Below, one piece after another: positions 1-10,830 of a stretch of 64,000 nt of DNA (its first letter is position 1; every line of letters starts with the position of its first letter). A model generated the notes under the pieces. It was not told where the DNA came from. It worked only from the letters and a program-made list of their open reading frames with translations, and ran no database searches. Location: contig NC_091930.1 in assembly GCF_041260155.1 (NCBI RefSeq), positions 41,343,096 through 41,407,095 on the forward strand, in the 5' to 3' direction. A program made the translations under genes and the position numbers. The DNA is from Ptychodera flava. Its lineage: Eukaryota; Hemichordata; Enteropneusta; Ptychoderidae.

Positions 1-87
1 TTGTCGATGAAACTTTTCACATTTCTTTGTCACAAACAAGCCTAAGGGACCGAGCACAATTAACGGCAGGGGGGCGGAAGAGAAAAT

Positions 88-180
88 GGGGGGCCACGAA
101 AAAAAATTAGTGTTCTTGGGGTGGGCCATGAAAATTCCAGGGAAAGTAAGGGGTGGGCCACCAAAATTTTTTACACCATG
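88..180 (+). repeat. Left G-rich minisatellite of H1 (three units)
   Basis: There are three units of about 31 bp. Each starts with a G run followed by CCAC or CCAT, an A/T-rich stretch and a variable tail. They lie directly inside the left terminal repeat and run in the same orientation as the three units at the right end. Confidence 0.7.
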
Positions 181-719
181 ACAGACAGAGAATATTTTTC
201 AGCATTTTTGTTCCCTGTTGAAGCTGGAGTTCCTTGTTAAACTTCTTGTAGCATGATGAAATACCAAGTCTTAACCTCACAATGCAGTTGTTGTGTGTAA
301 AATGAGGAATATTATTATTGAAAATTGACTTCATTTGTCAACAGTAATAATGGTTGGTAATGATACAGAGGCTCGGTTGAAACTGATTATTTCATCATGC
401 TATAGGAATCCCTTATAGAACAGGAATGCCTGTCAGTACCATGTGAAATTAGCATTCACATGGCTAGTTGGCATGACTTAATGCATGTGCATAGGGAATA
501 GGCAGTCAGGCAGTCCACATTCGTTTCAGAAGCACGTTGGTAACATGTGTATAGGCCGAAATATTTAAATGAGCGAGCCATTCACACACATGTGAATGAA
601 TGGTTATTCTGAATCCACTCACATGTATGTGAACCAATGGTTATTTTGAATGCACATATGAATGACAGGGTCATCCTGGCAGAAAAAGAGCACCATGAAA
701 AGTACTGATTTGACACCCG

Positions 720-813
720 ATTTCACTTATTTTGATGTTGCCGTTATGAATTTGGTAAACATTGTTACATTTGCATGTTTGCAAGGTGTAAGCAAACATC
801 AAATAAGTGAAAT
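720..813. repeat. Small foldback inside H1
   Basis: Arms of about 20 bp (ATTTCACTTATTTTGATGTT at 720-739 and its near-complement at 795-813) flank a 55-bp spacer. They could form a hairpin. No target duplication was recognised. Confidence 0.5.
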
Positions 814-3800
814 CAAATTCAAGTAAAATCAAGTACTTTTACACAGCCTCTTACGGTGAATTATAAGATACAATTGGTTGGATATGTAATTTAACCATAT
901 TTGGCCTAAAACTAAGACAGGCCAAACAGAGTTAAAAGCAACTCTGACTCACCTGAACACAGCAAACACAAGCAGACTCACCTTTCCAAACGTTCAAAAT
1001 AAAAAGCACAAAACATATCTGTAAGTCTGATGACCAATTTAATAAATTTTTGGCTTTAACAAATTTCATAGACACAGTGAAAAGTGATTTAGTCAAAGAT
1101 TAGTTTTTAAAAGAGTTCATTTAACTCTGGCCAAGTCTCGTCTTTCATGTCCTATTTGTTTTGAAATTTGACATTGAAGACTTCTTTACGTAAGTCATGA
1201 TTATTCTTGCCAAATTTCTCTTGGGCCTTGGCTGACATGCACACTGAAATGAAACAGAAAGGAGAGAATGAACTTAGCAACATTTATTAAGACGACAACT
1301 TTACAATAAAGTTTCAGAACATGTGTGTGATTTGTTACATACACATAGAGGAATTTTTTACATACATCTTTGCGAGTGCAAAATTAATACATTGAAAATG
1401 TAACATATATGTCTAGAAATGTGCTTGTGTACGTTGTATTGACTTGACTAGTTGCCACAGCCACTATACCGATTAATTTATGTACATCTTTACAAAGTGA
1501 GGGCATCACAATTCATAATTTGAATCAATACAAGAAAGTATGTTAATACATGAGGCAAACAAGTTATTGAACTCAATAAAAATTACAGCTGCTGTCCCTT
1601 GAAAATTAAGACGTATCACATTTCTAAACATTTTTTCTGTCTTTCAATACAAGGCTTCTTACCTGGCAATATCATATTAACAATGGATTTTAAAAGTAAC
1701 CATGTACAAAAGAAGTAAAAAATGCAAGTAAGACCGGGTGGTACAAACAATCATAAGTTTACATAGCCATGTTCATCCTACGATCTACCGGTAGTTTGGG
1801 TTTTTTTTAATATTTTCATTTCGCCTATTTTTTTATAGCAGTGTTTTTGCACTGAGTGAGACCATGGACGCAAACTAAGCTTAGGCGTTGTTCAAGCCCA
1901 GCTTTGTTTTGCGTTAATGGCCACACTGTACACCTCCCTCCGCCCTGTCCAGGTATACAGATACGTACTTTCTTTTCACCCCTAAAGCTCAGGTTAAAAA
2001 TGTCGGGCCATATACAAAACCAAGCTTCCCAGGAAAACATCAATGTGCAGAGAAAAGCCTCTCTATAAGGCATACTAATTTCGTAATTGCCCTTTATAAA
2101 TATGCATTTCAAATACTTACCGGATGAATGGAAAATTATCGTCCACGACGACTTGCCATCTCGGCCACTGCATCCAACACTGTCGCGGGGAAATACACTT
2201 TACCTTCATGCCAACTGAAACATTACCACCTAGACCTAACTCACTTGCTGTTTTGACTCAAAATGTGTCGTTACTGGGGGAAGAAATGACCGAGAAATCA
2301 GCCATAATTCGTGAGATTCAGCTTGTCTGAACAGCCATTACTTCAAAAAAAATCTGCGCAATCTCATTTGAGAGATGCAATGTGATATCCGACAACGATC
2401 GTGTGGGAACACAAAGCATTGGTCAAATTCGAAAGGTCAAGAATCGTGATCGTCGCAATTTTGACATTTCAAGTACGCGTAAACTGTTCCTTTAGATTTT
2501 TCCAATAAGCAAAAATTGACTTTATATGAAGAGATCAGTTAAAATACGGACGTCCAACACACTAAGTGAACCCTGTTGCAATTCTGATCAGCCTCGTTAA
2601 ATCCAAGCGTACTCATTTACGGGACCCTTACGTTCATACCCTGTTGCGTCCCGTCCACTCTTCCAACACAACTCTTTCCAAAGTCACGACATCATACATC
2701 GTCAGAACCGCTAGTCCATCCGGCTCGACTTTTGAACGGTTTGGGGATGAACAGTACCTGTACTGCGTTTCCATTAAGTTTTATGTAAGTTGTAATCGCG
2801 AAAGTTTTACAATGGCAGATGCAGAACCGTCGCAAGTGTGTTCGTCGTTGTGTGATGATCTGACGTACATGTACATGACTGCACATCATAGCCAGTTGCT
2901 GACGGACGTACGCGAAAACATGGACCGTATGAGAAAAATTTAATGACAGATCCAACCATATTACGTCTGGAAATGTGAGTACCTTTCAATAGAATGCAGG
3001 TTCCGATCATATGGAATATTTAGCGGTGAACATGTGTTTATTATTGCACATTTTGAAAATAAAATAAACGATGTTTAAAATTTTATCTGTGCTGATTTAA
3101 TTTAGAGGCTGCTCACAGACGTTTGTAGCCATCTGCATGACTTCCCTCTTGTCATATTCATTGGTTTATACTGAAAATCCCTGGTCTCGTTTTTTTGAAT
3201 GGAGATGAATGAAACTAATGCTAATTATATTTAAGGGATAGGCTGTAACTTCATAATTTTGGCAGAAATTGTGTTCTTCGTACACCGACTACAGTTTTTC
3301 TCTCTTTTCAAAATCATGTTAGCCAGTATTGCTAATGTTATTCTATTTTCTAAAACACGTTCAAATATCCAGTCTTCACAACCTGTATTATGTACAGTCA
3401 GCATTGTTATTGTTGGTAAACACATTTTGGTCTGGACTAAACTTCAATTGAACACAATAACAGTGAACTTTTATAATATATATACATGCACACAAAGTGT
3501 ATGTTGGTTGTATTGATAATATCAACGAGCTAATTCAACTTAAATTTGTAAACCAATGAAGTAAGTGCAGTTGATACATAACAAAAATATTAACAAAATC
3601 AAAAACTTACAGCTTTATACTGTCACTTTAAAATGGCAAACCGTTGCTTCTGTAGCCACTAAATATTTAAGTCTGAGAACAATTTAACTGGTAAATGTGA
3701 CCCATGTGGCATTTCTATAGTGCAAACATGAGTAATTTCACCTGAAAAACTTAATCCAAGTAAATCAACTCTACACATGAGTGCCGCCTAATTTATTTAA

Positions 3801-4568
3801 ATTAAATAGACAATAGGGATGTGAAAACATGAGAATTGACAACAAGTCAGTCCATGGAGTTTATTAATGCATGTCTAAATTTTTACCGCCACATGTGTAA
3901 GCTACCATTTAATCCATTGACAATCTTCCCTTCTATCATGAATTCAATAGGACTGCTAATCCATGGTTACTTCACATGGCTGAGTCTGATTTCACATTCA
4001 TAGCCAGTGATGAATGTTCAAATTTTAACATGTCATATTTCCAATACTGTACTGGCATGTGGCAGGTTGGACTGCTATGGACTGCCTATTTTTCCTCAAA
4101 TAACCATTCAACCTGTTCCACACAGGAATGTGGACTGGCTAATAGGCAGTTCAGAACTAGAATACGTAGTGGACACACAGGAAAAAAATACTGAAAAAAA
4201 GGGAGGAAAAAATTGGCATTAATGGGTCTTTTATAGTTAGGCCATGAAGACTATTCCAATGGCAGACTGTCATTACAGTGGAGTAACATTGAATATCTTG
4301 GGTAGTCATAGAAAGGCAGACACTGGGTTGTGGAAAGTGCATTGAAATCACAACGGTCATGTTATACATTTTTCCCCAACATCTGAAAACATCATACAGA
4401 TACTCAGTTGAAGTAAAGTTATTTTATTTGTTTATTATTTATATATTTATTTGTTTATTATTATTTATTTCAAGAATGCAAGAATGTTGTTTTCACTAAA
4501 GCATATATTAAAAGTTATAAGGATTATATATATGTGTACAACTTGTACCTATGTAATCTTTCTTTTTT

Positions 4569-4664
4569 GGGGAGGGGGGGCCACAAAAATTTTGTTGCCG
4601 GTGATGGGGGGGCCACTAAAATTTTGCTGGTGTTAGGGGGGGCCTGTAAAAATATACGCACCAC
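4569..4664 (+). repeat. Right G-rich minisatellite of H1 (three units)
   Basis: There are three G-rich units of about 31 bp, of the form GGGGGGGCCACNAAAATTTT plus a tail. They read on the same strand as the left-end units, so they are direct repeats between two inverted ends. Confidence 0.7.
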
Positions 4665-4720
4665 ATATTTTCTCTTCCGGCCCCCCCCCCCCCCTGCCGT
4701 TAATTGTGCTCGTTCCCTAA

Positions 4721-5682
4721 CATCGGAATCGGCATATTTTGTTTAACTGTGCAGCCGTTGGTGTGATATTTTGATACCAATGTGTTGGAAGAAATGGATC
4801 ACTTGTCACTTGTAATTCAAGTAACGGACGGAACTAAAATCACGGACTTCTATTATCAAGATTACCACCACCATACAATGGAGATGGTAGCGGATGACAC
4901 GGATGTAAACCGATACAATGAAAGTAACGGTTAACGATGGAAACTAATCGAAGTGAGACATTTTGTTTACTATCCTGATAAGCTTGACAAGGCATCGTAA
5001 AATCGTTTTAGTAGACATCTTTGAACTCCACCATAGAGATGACCTTTATACAAAGCTTTCACAACAGTCAGACTGGGCTCTCCCTCCTATCTGTCAATCA
5101 ATTAAGGAATTGGTCCTTGGAGGTGCTTGCTGTTTGCTGGTCAACGATGTGCGAACTATCGGGGCATATGCCAACTCCGTGATTACACCATTTCAATAAT
5201 AATCATTTCAAAGATGGAGCACGTCCAACGGGGTGAAACAGACTCCACTACAAAGAAAAGTACACTGCGGCCCAAAAGCATGTCTGAGTGTCCAGTACTC
5301 ATGCGAAGCATAATTCCTACCGCACAGCGTTATCGGCTGATCGCTATTGACAACGGCGAACATTGTATCAATTAATTTCAATAGATTATCGATCGAAATC
5401 TGCTTGGGTGCTGCTCGTGTAATTCAGGTCACGCCATGAATATTTCCAAATTAACCCGTATATTTTGACTTATTTACCATAACATCAAGGTTTTTGTTGG
5501 TTTCTTGTACTTAAATGAAATTGACGACACTTTTTTTCAGTTTTTGTGATACTTTTACGTTTCAGTGTATTTTGGCGAGCTTGGGCCTAGTTTGCCGCCA
5601 CTGTGAACAACTGGCGAGTATGCATCACAACAATGTATCAATTTCTGACAAAGGAATATCGATCGATAACGTTCACTGTATG
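4721..5682. other. Intergenic stretch, no feature seen
   Basis: Only short open frames without splice support or recognisable protein motifs are present. No repeat structure was noticed. Confidence 0.5.
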
Positions 5683-6557
5683 CGCGAGCGGCGAAGCCGC
5701 GAGCTGCGAGTAACCGCAGGTTACGTACGAGGTCTGGCTAGAACCGACATGCTATATATACTGTCCAATAGAATGCTTCGAAAATCGGCTGGATGAAAGA
5801 GTACATCTATTGTATATTCATGAATGTAGGTGGAGCATCTAAAAATAGCCTTTTGAAATCGGCTGAATTATCGTGTCATTCATCCGGAATAGTAATGTTT
5901 CACTGGAAGTAAACTGCCTTACGTCATAGACCCTCGAGACAAACTCGAGGGTCTATGCTTACGTTGACCTCAGACAGTACGGCTTCATGAAATCACGATT
6001 ACGCCTATTCCTAGTAACCATGATGAAAAAATCTGCAAAAATGATGTATGCCGTTGAAGAAAGTGGTGATGGACAGCCTGAAACTGAAGCAGGAGGTAGC
6101 CATGACAGGTTGTCTGGAAGGAGACTACGTTTCCGTGAATTTGCCGACAAGATATGGCCAATCTCTAATTTTGAGATCTCTCCGGGCGTTGCTTCTATGC
6201 TTACGATTGTTGATCGTCGACATCCTCTATTGAGTTCGATTTTTCATTTTGCTCCGTTCAAACGAAGCTCAGACTTTGGGACCCATTCGACTGCCGATGA
6301 GCTGGCGGTAAATGGCCTCACAAATAAATTCTCGCCGTAGATTTTTTGCTGGAAAGTTTTTTCGGCGCAAATATGTGAAACATGGTGGACAAATACAGTG
6401 AAAATGCGTTATGGCAGTCTGTACGCGGTGTTCCAAAGTTATACTTATCAGCATAGGAAAGACAGCCCACTTTGACGTCATCACATTCCTGAGCAGTTGG
6501 TTCTTGCCAGACCTCGTAACCTGCGGTAACTCGCAGCTCGCGGCTTCGCCGCATGCA
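5683..6557. mobile_element. Inverted-repeat-bounded element, family unknown
   Basis: Two GC-rich arms of about 55-60 bp (5683-5743 and 6503-6557) are near-identical in inverted orientation and flank about 760 bp. Each arm contains the small palindrome GCGGCGAAGCCGC and a second foldback around GTAACC/GGTTAC, so each arm can itself fold. A further partial copy of the arm end (TCGAGGTCTGGC) follows at about 6560. The interior includes a 117-codon open frame (5987-6340) with no recognisable domain. It is probably a MITE-like element, but I could not fix a target duplication. Confidence 0.5.
5918..5964. repeat. 33-bp perfect foldback flanked by 7-bp direct repeats
   Basis: CATAGACCCTCGAG (5925-5938), a five-base loop and its exact complement (5944-5957) form a perfect 14-bp stem. 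CTTACGT stands immediately on both sides (5918-5924 and 5958-5964), as a target duplication would. It resembles a minimal insertion or the collapsed ends of a foldback transposon. It lies inside the inverted-repeat element. Confidence 0.6.
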
Positions 6558-7799
6558 TGTTCGAGGTCTGGCATGTGAGACTAGTGGAGACCCTGCGTTC
6601 GTTTGCCTCCGTTCTGTGTTATTTGTTCAGTTTACTGGAATGGTCATAGTTCATATTCGCTAAAATTTTGTGTAAATTACGACAACTTTACAGGTATTTG
6701 GTCTGTACAACTTAAGAGACGCTTACTGATTACAATGCGCCAATTTGAGACCCTTGTTCTGTGTATGTAAACGCCGTCAGATCGCCATTTTATTCCGGGC
6801 AAGAGTATATTTCAGTGATCGGAATAAATAAAATGCAAATAAAACAAGTTTCGTTAAGAAATTCAAAAATCTAAAACCACAGGAATTTTGTATATCAATC
6901 AAAGGATCGCCGTACCGCTTTTCACCATCATTGGTTCAGATTTAAAAAAAATGAACCTGAGAGAAGTGTGCAACCTGTTCGGTACGTTAGACGCCATTAA
7001 GCCACCTACACATACGAACAGGGTAGCTCGCATAATATTTCTATCACATGTTGCTGTCGAGGTTTTGCTTCAGATATCTTAAAAAGAGAGGTGAAGTACT
7101 TCAATTCGCATCGCGACTAAACTTTGCTTTACAACAATTCTGCAGAAAATTACATGATTGAACAAGTGACATTGTCAGTTATCAGCAGTAATGTAATGTC
7201 GTAAGGTCTCATCGTCTGCAATTCTGTATTCTTGATCGGTGACCTTCAGTCATAACGTCTTACAACCCCGTGAGGAGGTTGGCGTGTCAAGTGCATCATG
7301 CCTTCCTTGTATTAACAAAAATATTTTATTTGCCCATCGTCCGTCGAAAATCTATCAGAATGATACATCAGATTGACACCAATAATATATGTAGTGTAAT
7401 TTTTTCAAACAGTTTTTTTTTACTTAAGTTGGCAATTTTTGATTTCGCTCACTCTTTCAGGACGCAAATTAGGTAAATCAAATGACTAAATCTGCCAATC
7501 TGTCCATGTCGAAAAGACTGTTACTTTAAGAACTCAAAACACAATTGTAGAAAAGGCAGTGAATTGTTGCATGGTCAGCCTCTTTTGTAAGTGTTCAAAA
7601 CGGGAAACAAAATGACACAAAAAGCTTAATGTCTGAATCTTTTTAAATAAATTATTACATTCTTGCCAAACTGACGTGAATGTTGCGGCTGTACATAGCC
7701 TCTTTACAAGAGATAAGATCACATGTCTCGCTAAAGACATTGAAATTTAGAGTACCTGTACATCGACAGGTCTGATGAGCAATGATTGTTATCCGTCGG
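6558..7799. other. Intergenic stretch, no feature seen
   Basis: AT-rich sequence with only short, motif-free open frames. No repeat, RNA gene or splice-consistent exon was recognised. Confidence 0.45.
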
Positions 7800-9530
7800 G
7801 ATTGAATTCGAGGGAACGATAACCGTATGTAAGGGTATATTTTTCTTCCCTTTTACATGATTGATAAATGATGGTGGCAAAATCGGCTTAGTAAGGGTCA
7901 CGTATCACTCTGCTCTAAAACAACTATCAAATCACATTGTGACTAAAACATTGTTTCGGCACAAACAAGATGGGCAATTAGCAAAGATAGCTTACGTTTG
8001 GCTTTACTTATGCTAAATTGTTATTTTACTGAAATAGCGTTCAAAAAATTGCAGCACCTAAGTGCCGAGGAGTGGAAGGGAGGAATGTATTAATTGAATA
8101 GATTTTCGATCGGATTTGAATCCACAATGTACGGAAACTAGACACCTAGTGAAGACATCGCAGTCAAAACCGCTTGACCAAATCCCGGCCCTGAAAATGA
8201 GTTGTTCAGTAACTGAGTTAAGTACTTGTAATTTTTCCGACTGCGACCCCTCCACACACTGTAGAGTTCATGAAGCACCCGCAGTCACATACTCGCTATC
8301 AAACATCGCAAGCAAACTTTATAAGAGCATTGAATACATCGCTTTATTGGGCGAAAGACAGCCCCTGGGACAATTCTGACCAGTAGGAGAGCTATATAAA
8401 CAGGGTAGAAATACAGTAGTTTTTCAATCGGATTCGAACCCAAACGTTCGGTACCAAGTCACCTGGAGAAGATTTCGCAGTCAAAACGGCTCGGCCAAGT
8501 CTCCGCCCTAAAAAGGAATGGTTCAGTAACCGAGCAAAAGTGTTGTAATTTTTCCGAATGCGACCCCCCCCCCCAGACGTTGCACACTTCATGGAGCAGT
8601 CACTCGCACATAGTCGCTATCACACATAGCTATCAGAGCAATTAATAAACCGCTTACAGAGTGACAGACAGCCTCTTCTGTCCACCTGCAAAGCTGTCAA
8701 CCGAGGCTAGAAGATTCGGTAGATTTTCGATCGGATTCGAACCCCCAACGCACGCTACCTAGCCACTTAGCGGAGACATCGCAGTCAAAACCGCTCTACC
8801 AAATCCCCACCCTTAAAAAGAGTGGATTAATAGCCGATAACAAATTCACGGTGTAAATAGCTTTTTAAAGTCAGCTCAGACATTTGAATTCATTTTGATT
8901 GCAAAAGGGTTGCAATGAAATAAATGGTGATATAACACCATAATTTGTCCTCCAACAACCCAAACAATATTAATGACAACAGGTAACCCATTCTCTCTTT
9001 TGAAGCTCTCCTCTTTCAAGGCTAAAGAATGTTTGCTCGTGTAAAGAATGGCAACTATGATGATAATTCTGTTAATACCATTTTGCGTAAACTTATACAT
9101 ATTAGTGAGGATATCCGACCGCAGTAAAAAAAATAATTGGTTGGTCGGTCAAAACATTTGGAATAGTCAACATCACATTCTGGCCAATTTCTCGTGTACA
9201 CTTCCCCTTGTATGTAAATCTTAAATTTCTCCTCCACATCAGCAAGAAAGAAACATGTGCTTCGATTTCAATGAAATTCAGAAAAATTAGCGAACATTGG
9301 AGTTTCTTTATAAGAGTCCCAAATCTACAAGACAGTACAACCATAAGAAAATATGATGACATGGGGAAATTACTATCAACAAGCAATATCTTTTCCAGGT
9401 CCCAAAGTCCTTTAGAACAGAACAGCCGTATTAATGACGGCATCCGAAGATTTTGTAACAAAGCTGCATATCCCAAACAATTAGTTGATAACTCTTCATT
9501 GTCATGATAAGATATCCGTAAGCCAGAGTT
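7800..9530. repeat. Tandem duplication, copy A (interrupted)
   Basis: Blocks at about 7865-8095 and 8860-9480 match blocks at about 9835-10150 and 10175-10700 in the same order and orientation, at a level that looks like 70-80% by eye. Copy A holds an extra 750 bp, the tRNA-derived array, between its two blocks. The shared part includes a protein-like stretch on the - strand at about 9110-9240. No complete gene was recognised. Confidence 0.6.
8101..8850 (-). repeat. Array of three tRNA-derived SINE-like units
   Basis: Three copies start near 8101, 8419 and 8722, a period of 303-318 bp. On the - strand each holds a tRNA-like promoter. The A box resembles TGGTCAAGCGG or TGGTAGAGCGG, and about 50 bases later the B box reads GGTTCGAATCC in copies 2 and 3 and is slightly changed in copy 1. 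The spacing suggests a long-variable-arm tRNA ancestor (Leu or Ser type). The acceptor stem does not pair as in a working tRNA, so these are repeats, not tRNA genes. A diverged fragment lies at 56366-56425. Confidence 0.65.
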
Positions 9531-9769
9531 AGTTCAAAATTGTGACGACTGTGTCGACTACCCGCTCATGCATTGGGGTTCCGCTCATTTTGTTCTTGCT
9601 GAGTCATCGCAGTCAAATTCGATTAGTTTATCAAAATAATACAAAAATATTGCATTCATTGGATACATCAACCGAGTAAATTTCCTGTTAAAACGTTATT
9701 TTACATCATTTAATGAAACGTATTATGTAGCATAGGGTGGGGATTGCAATTTATGACGATACGTGAATA

Positions 9770-10830
9770 CATCATATAACAAAATTGCTTTTGCCCCTAC
9801 CAATTTTTACGTTTCTGAGCGAGGGTCATTGAAGGCATACGTGGCAAAATCAGCGTAGAATTGACCACTTACCATCGTGCTCTGCATCAACTATCAAATC
9901 ATACATTGTTTTGAATATTCACCAAGCTAATATATAGTTTCAAGTGCTTTGCTAGTGAAGAATTTAAAGTCATTTTGTACTCCAGATCAATTTTCGAACG
10001 AAAAACTGTTGAATGAGACATTAACGGACCAGGACTATCGGCGAAAAGTGCTTGCATTTGGCTTTACTCCATGTTAACTTGTTTGTTCATGGAATATTGT
10101 GCAAGAATGCTGTAGACAAGTGCGGAGGAAAGGAAGGGAAGGGTTTATAATGTGATCAACAACTTGTTAAAGTCACCTAATACATTTGAACCAATTTGAG
10201 TTTAAAAAATGGTTTTGTTGTTGGGATAGTCCAGAAGTTAATGAAGAGTTACAATAAATTGACTGGTGATATCACACCAAACTTTGTCCTCCAGCGACCT
10301 TTACAACATCATTGACGACGACTATCGACTTCTCTCTTCTGAAGCTTTCCTTGTTTAAGGCCAAAAATGTTTGCTCTTAGAAATCATAACAACTGTTATT
10401 ATAATTTTACGTGTACCAATGTGAGTAAACGTACCTATTAGTGAAGATATCTGATCAAACTCACAAATAACGGGTTGGTCGGTAGAAAAAATTGGTCATA
10501 TAGTCAACATCACATTCCAGCCAATTTTTCGCATACTCTTCCCCTTTTATGTAAATCTTAAATTTCTCTTCTGCATCAGCAATGACATAAACAGGAGCTT
10601 AGCTTCTAGTGAAATGCAGTAACATTAGCACACTCGGGAGTTTCTTTATTACATATTCAAATGCCAAAAGATATTCGGACCGTAAGAAAATTTGGTGACA
10701 TGTAATCAATCACAAAGCAATATCTCTTTAGAGTAGACCCTAGTTTAAAACCGACAAGTCATACTAATTTCGGCTTCTAAAGTTTGTTTGACAAAGTCAT
10801 ATTTCAACACAATAGTAAATAATCTCCATA
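9770..10830. repeat. Tandem duplication, copy B (uninterrupted)
   Basis: This is the downstream partner of copy A. It lacks the tRNA-derived array at the matching point (about 10150-10175), so it shows the pre-insertion state. A - strand stretch near 10455-10585 is protein-like and matches copy A. A possible splice donor (TTATTTgtgagt) follows in this copy. Confidence 0.6.

Larger units (their letters stand above)
46..4717. mobile_element. H1: non-autonomous PIF/Harbinger-like DNA transposon
   Basis: The two ends form an inverted repeat of about 42 bp (46-87 and 4667-4717) that starts GGGACCGAGCACAATTAACG on the left and GGGAACGAGCACAATTAACG on the right, read inward. A TAA triplet abuts each outer end (43-45 and 4718-4720), which fits the 3-bp TWA target duplication of PIF/Harbinger elements. 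Just inside each terminal repeat lie three G-rich units of about 31 bp in the same orientation. The 4.5-kb interior has no long open frame and no recognisable transposase, so the element is non-autonomous or decayed. H2 and H3 in this window share the plan. The family assignment rests on target duplication and termini only. Confidence 0.7.

Noticed and set aside
2811-2942. Short + strand frame (MADAEPSQVCSSLCDDLTYM) inside H1
   Set aside because: Composition is protein-like, but it is only 43 codons, has no splice partner and lies inside a transposon.
46-4717. piggyBac assignment for the H family because of the AGGGAC-like ends
   Set aside because: The flanks share only TAA or TTA, not TTAA on both sides, so the 3-bp TWA pattern of PIF/Harbinger fits better.
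5987-6340. 117-codon + strand open frame in the inverted-repeat element
   Set aside because: No domain or homologue recognised. It fits chance in a GC-richer stretch.
8725-8815. tRNA gene on the - strand
   Set aside because: The A and B boxes are good, but the arms do not form a full cloverleaf and the unit repeats with its surroundings, so it is a tRNA-derived repeat.
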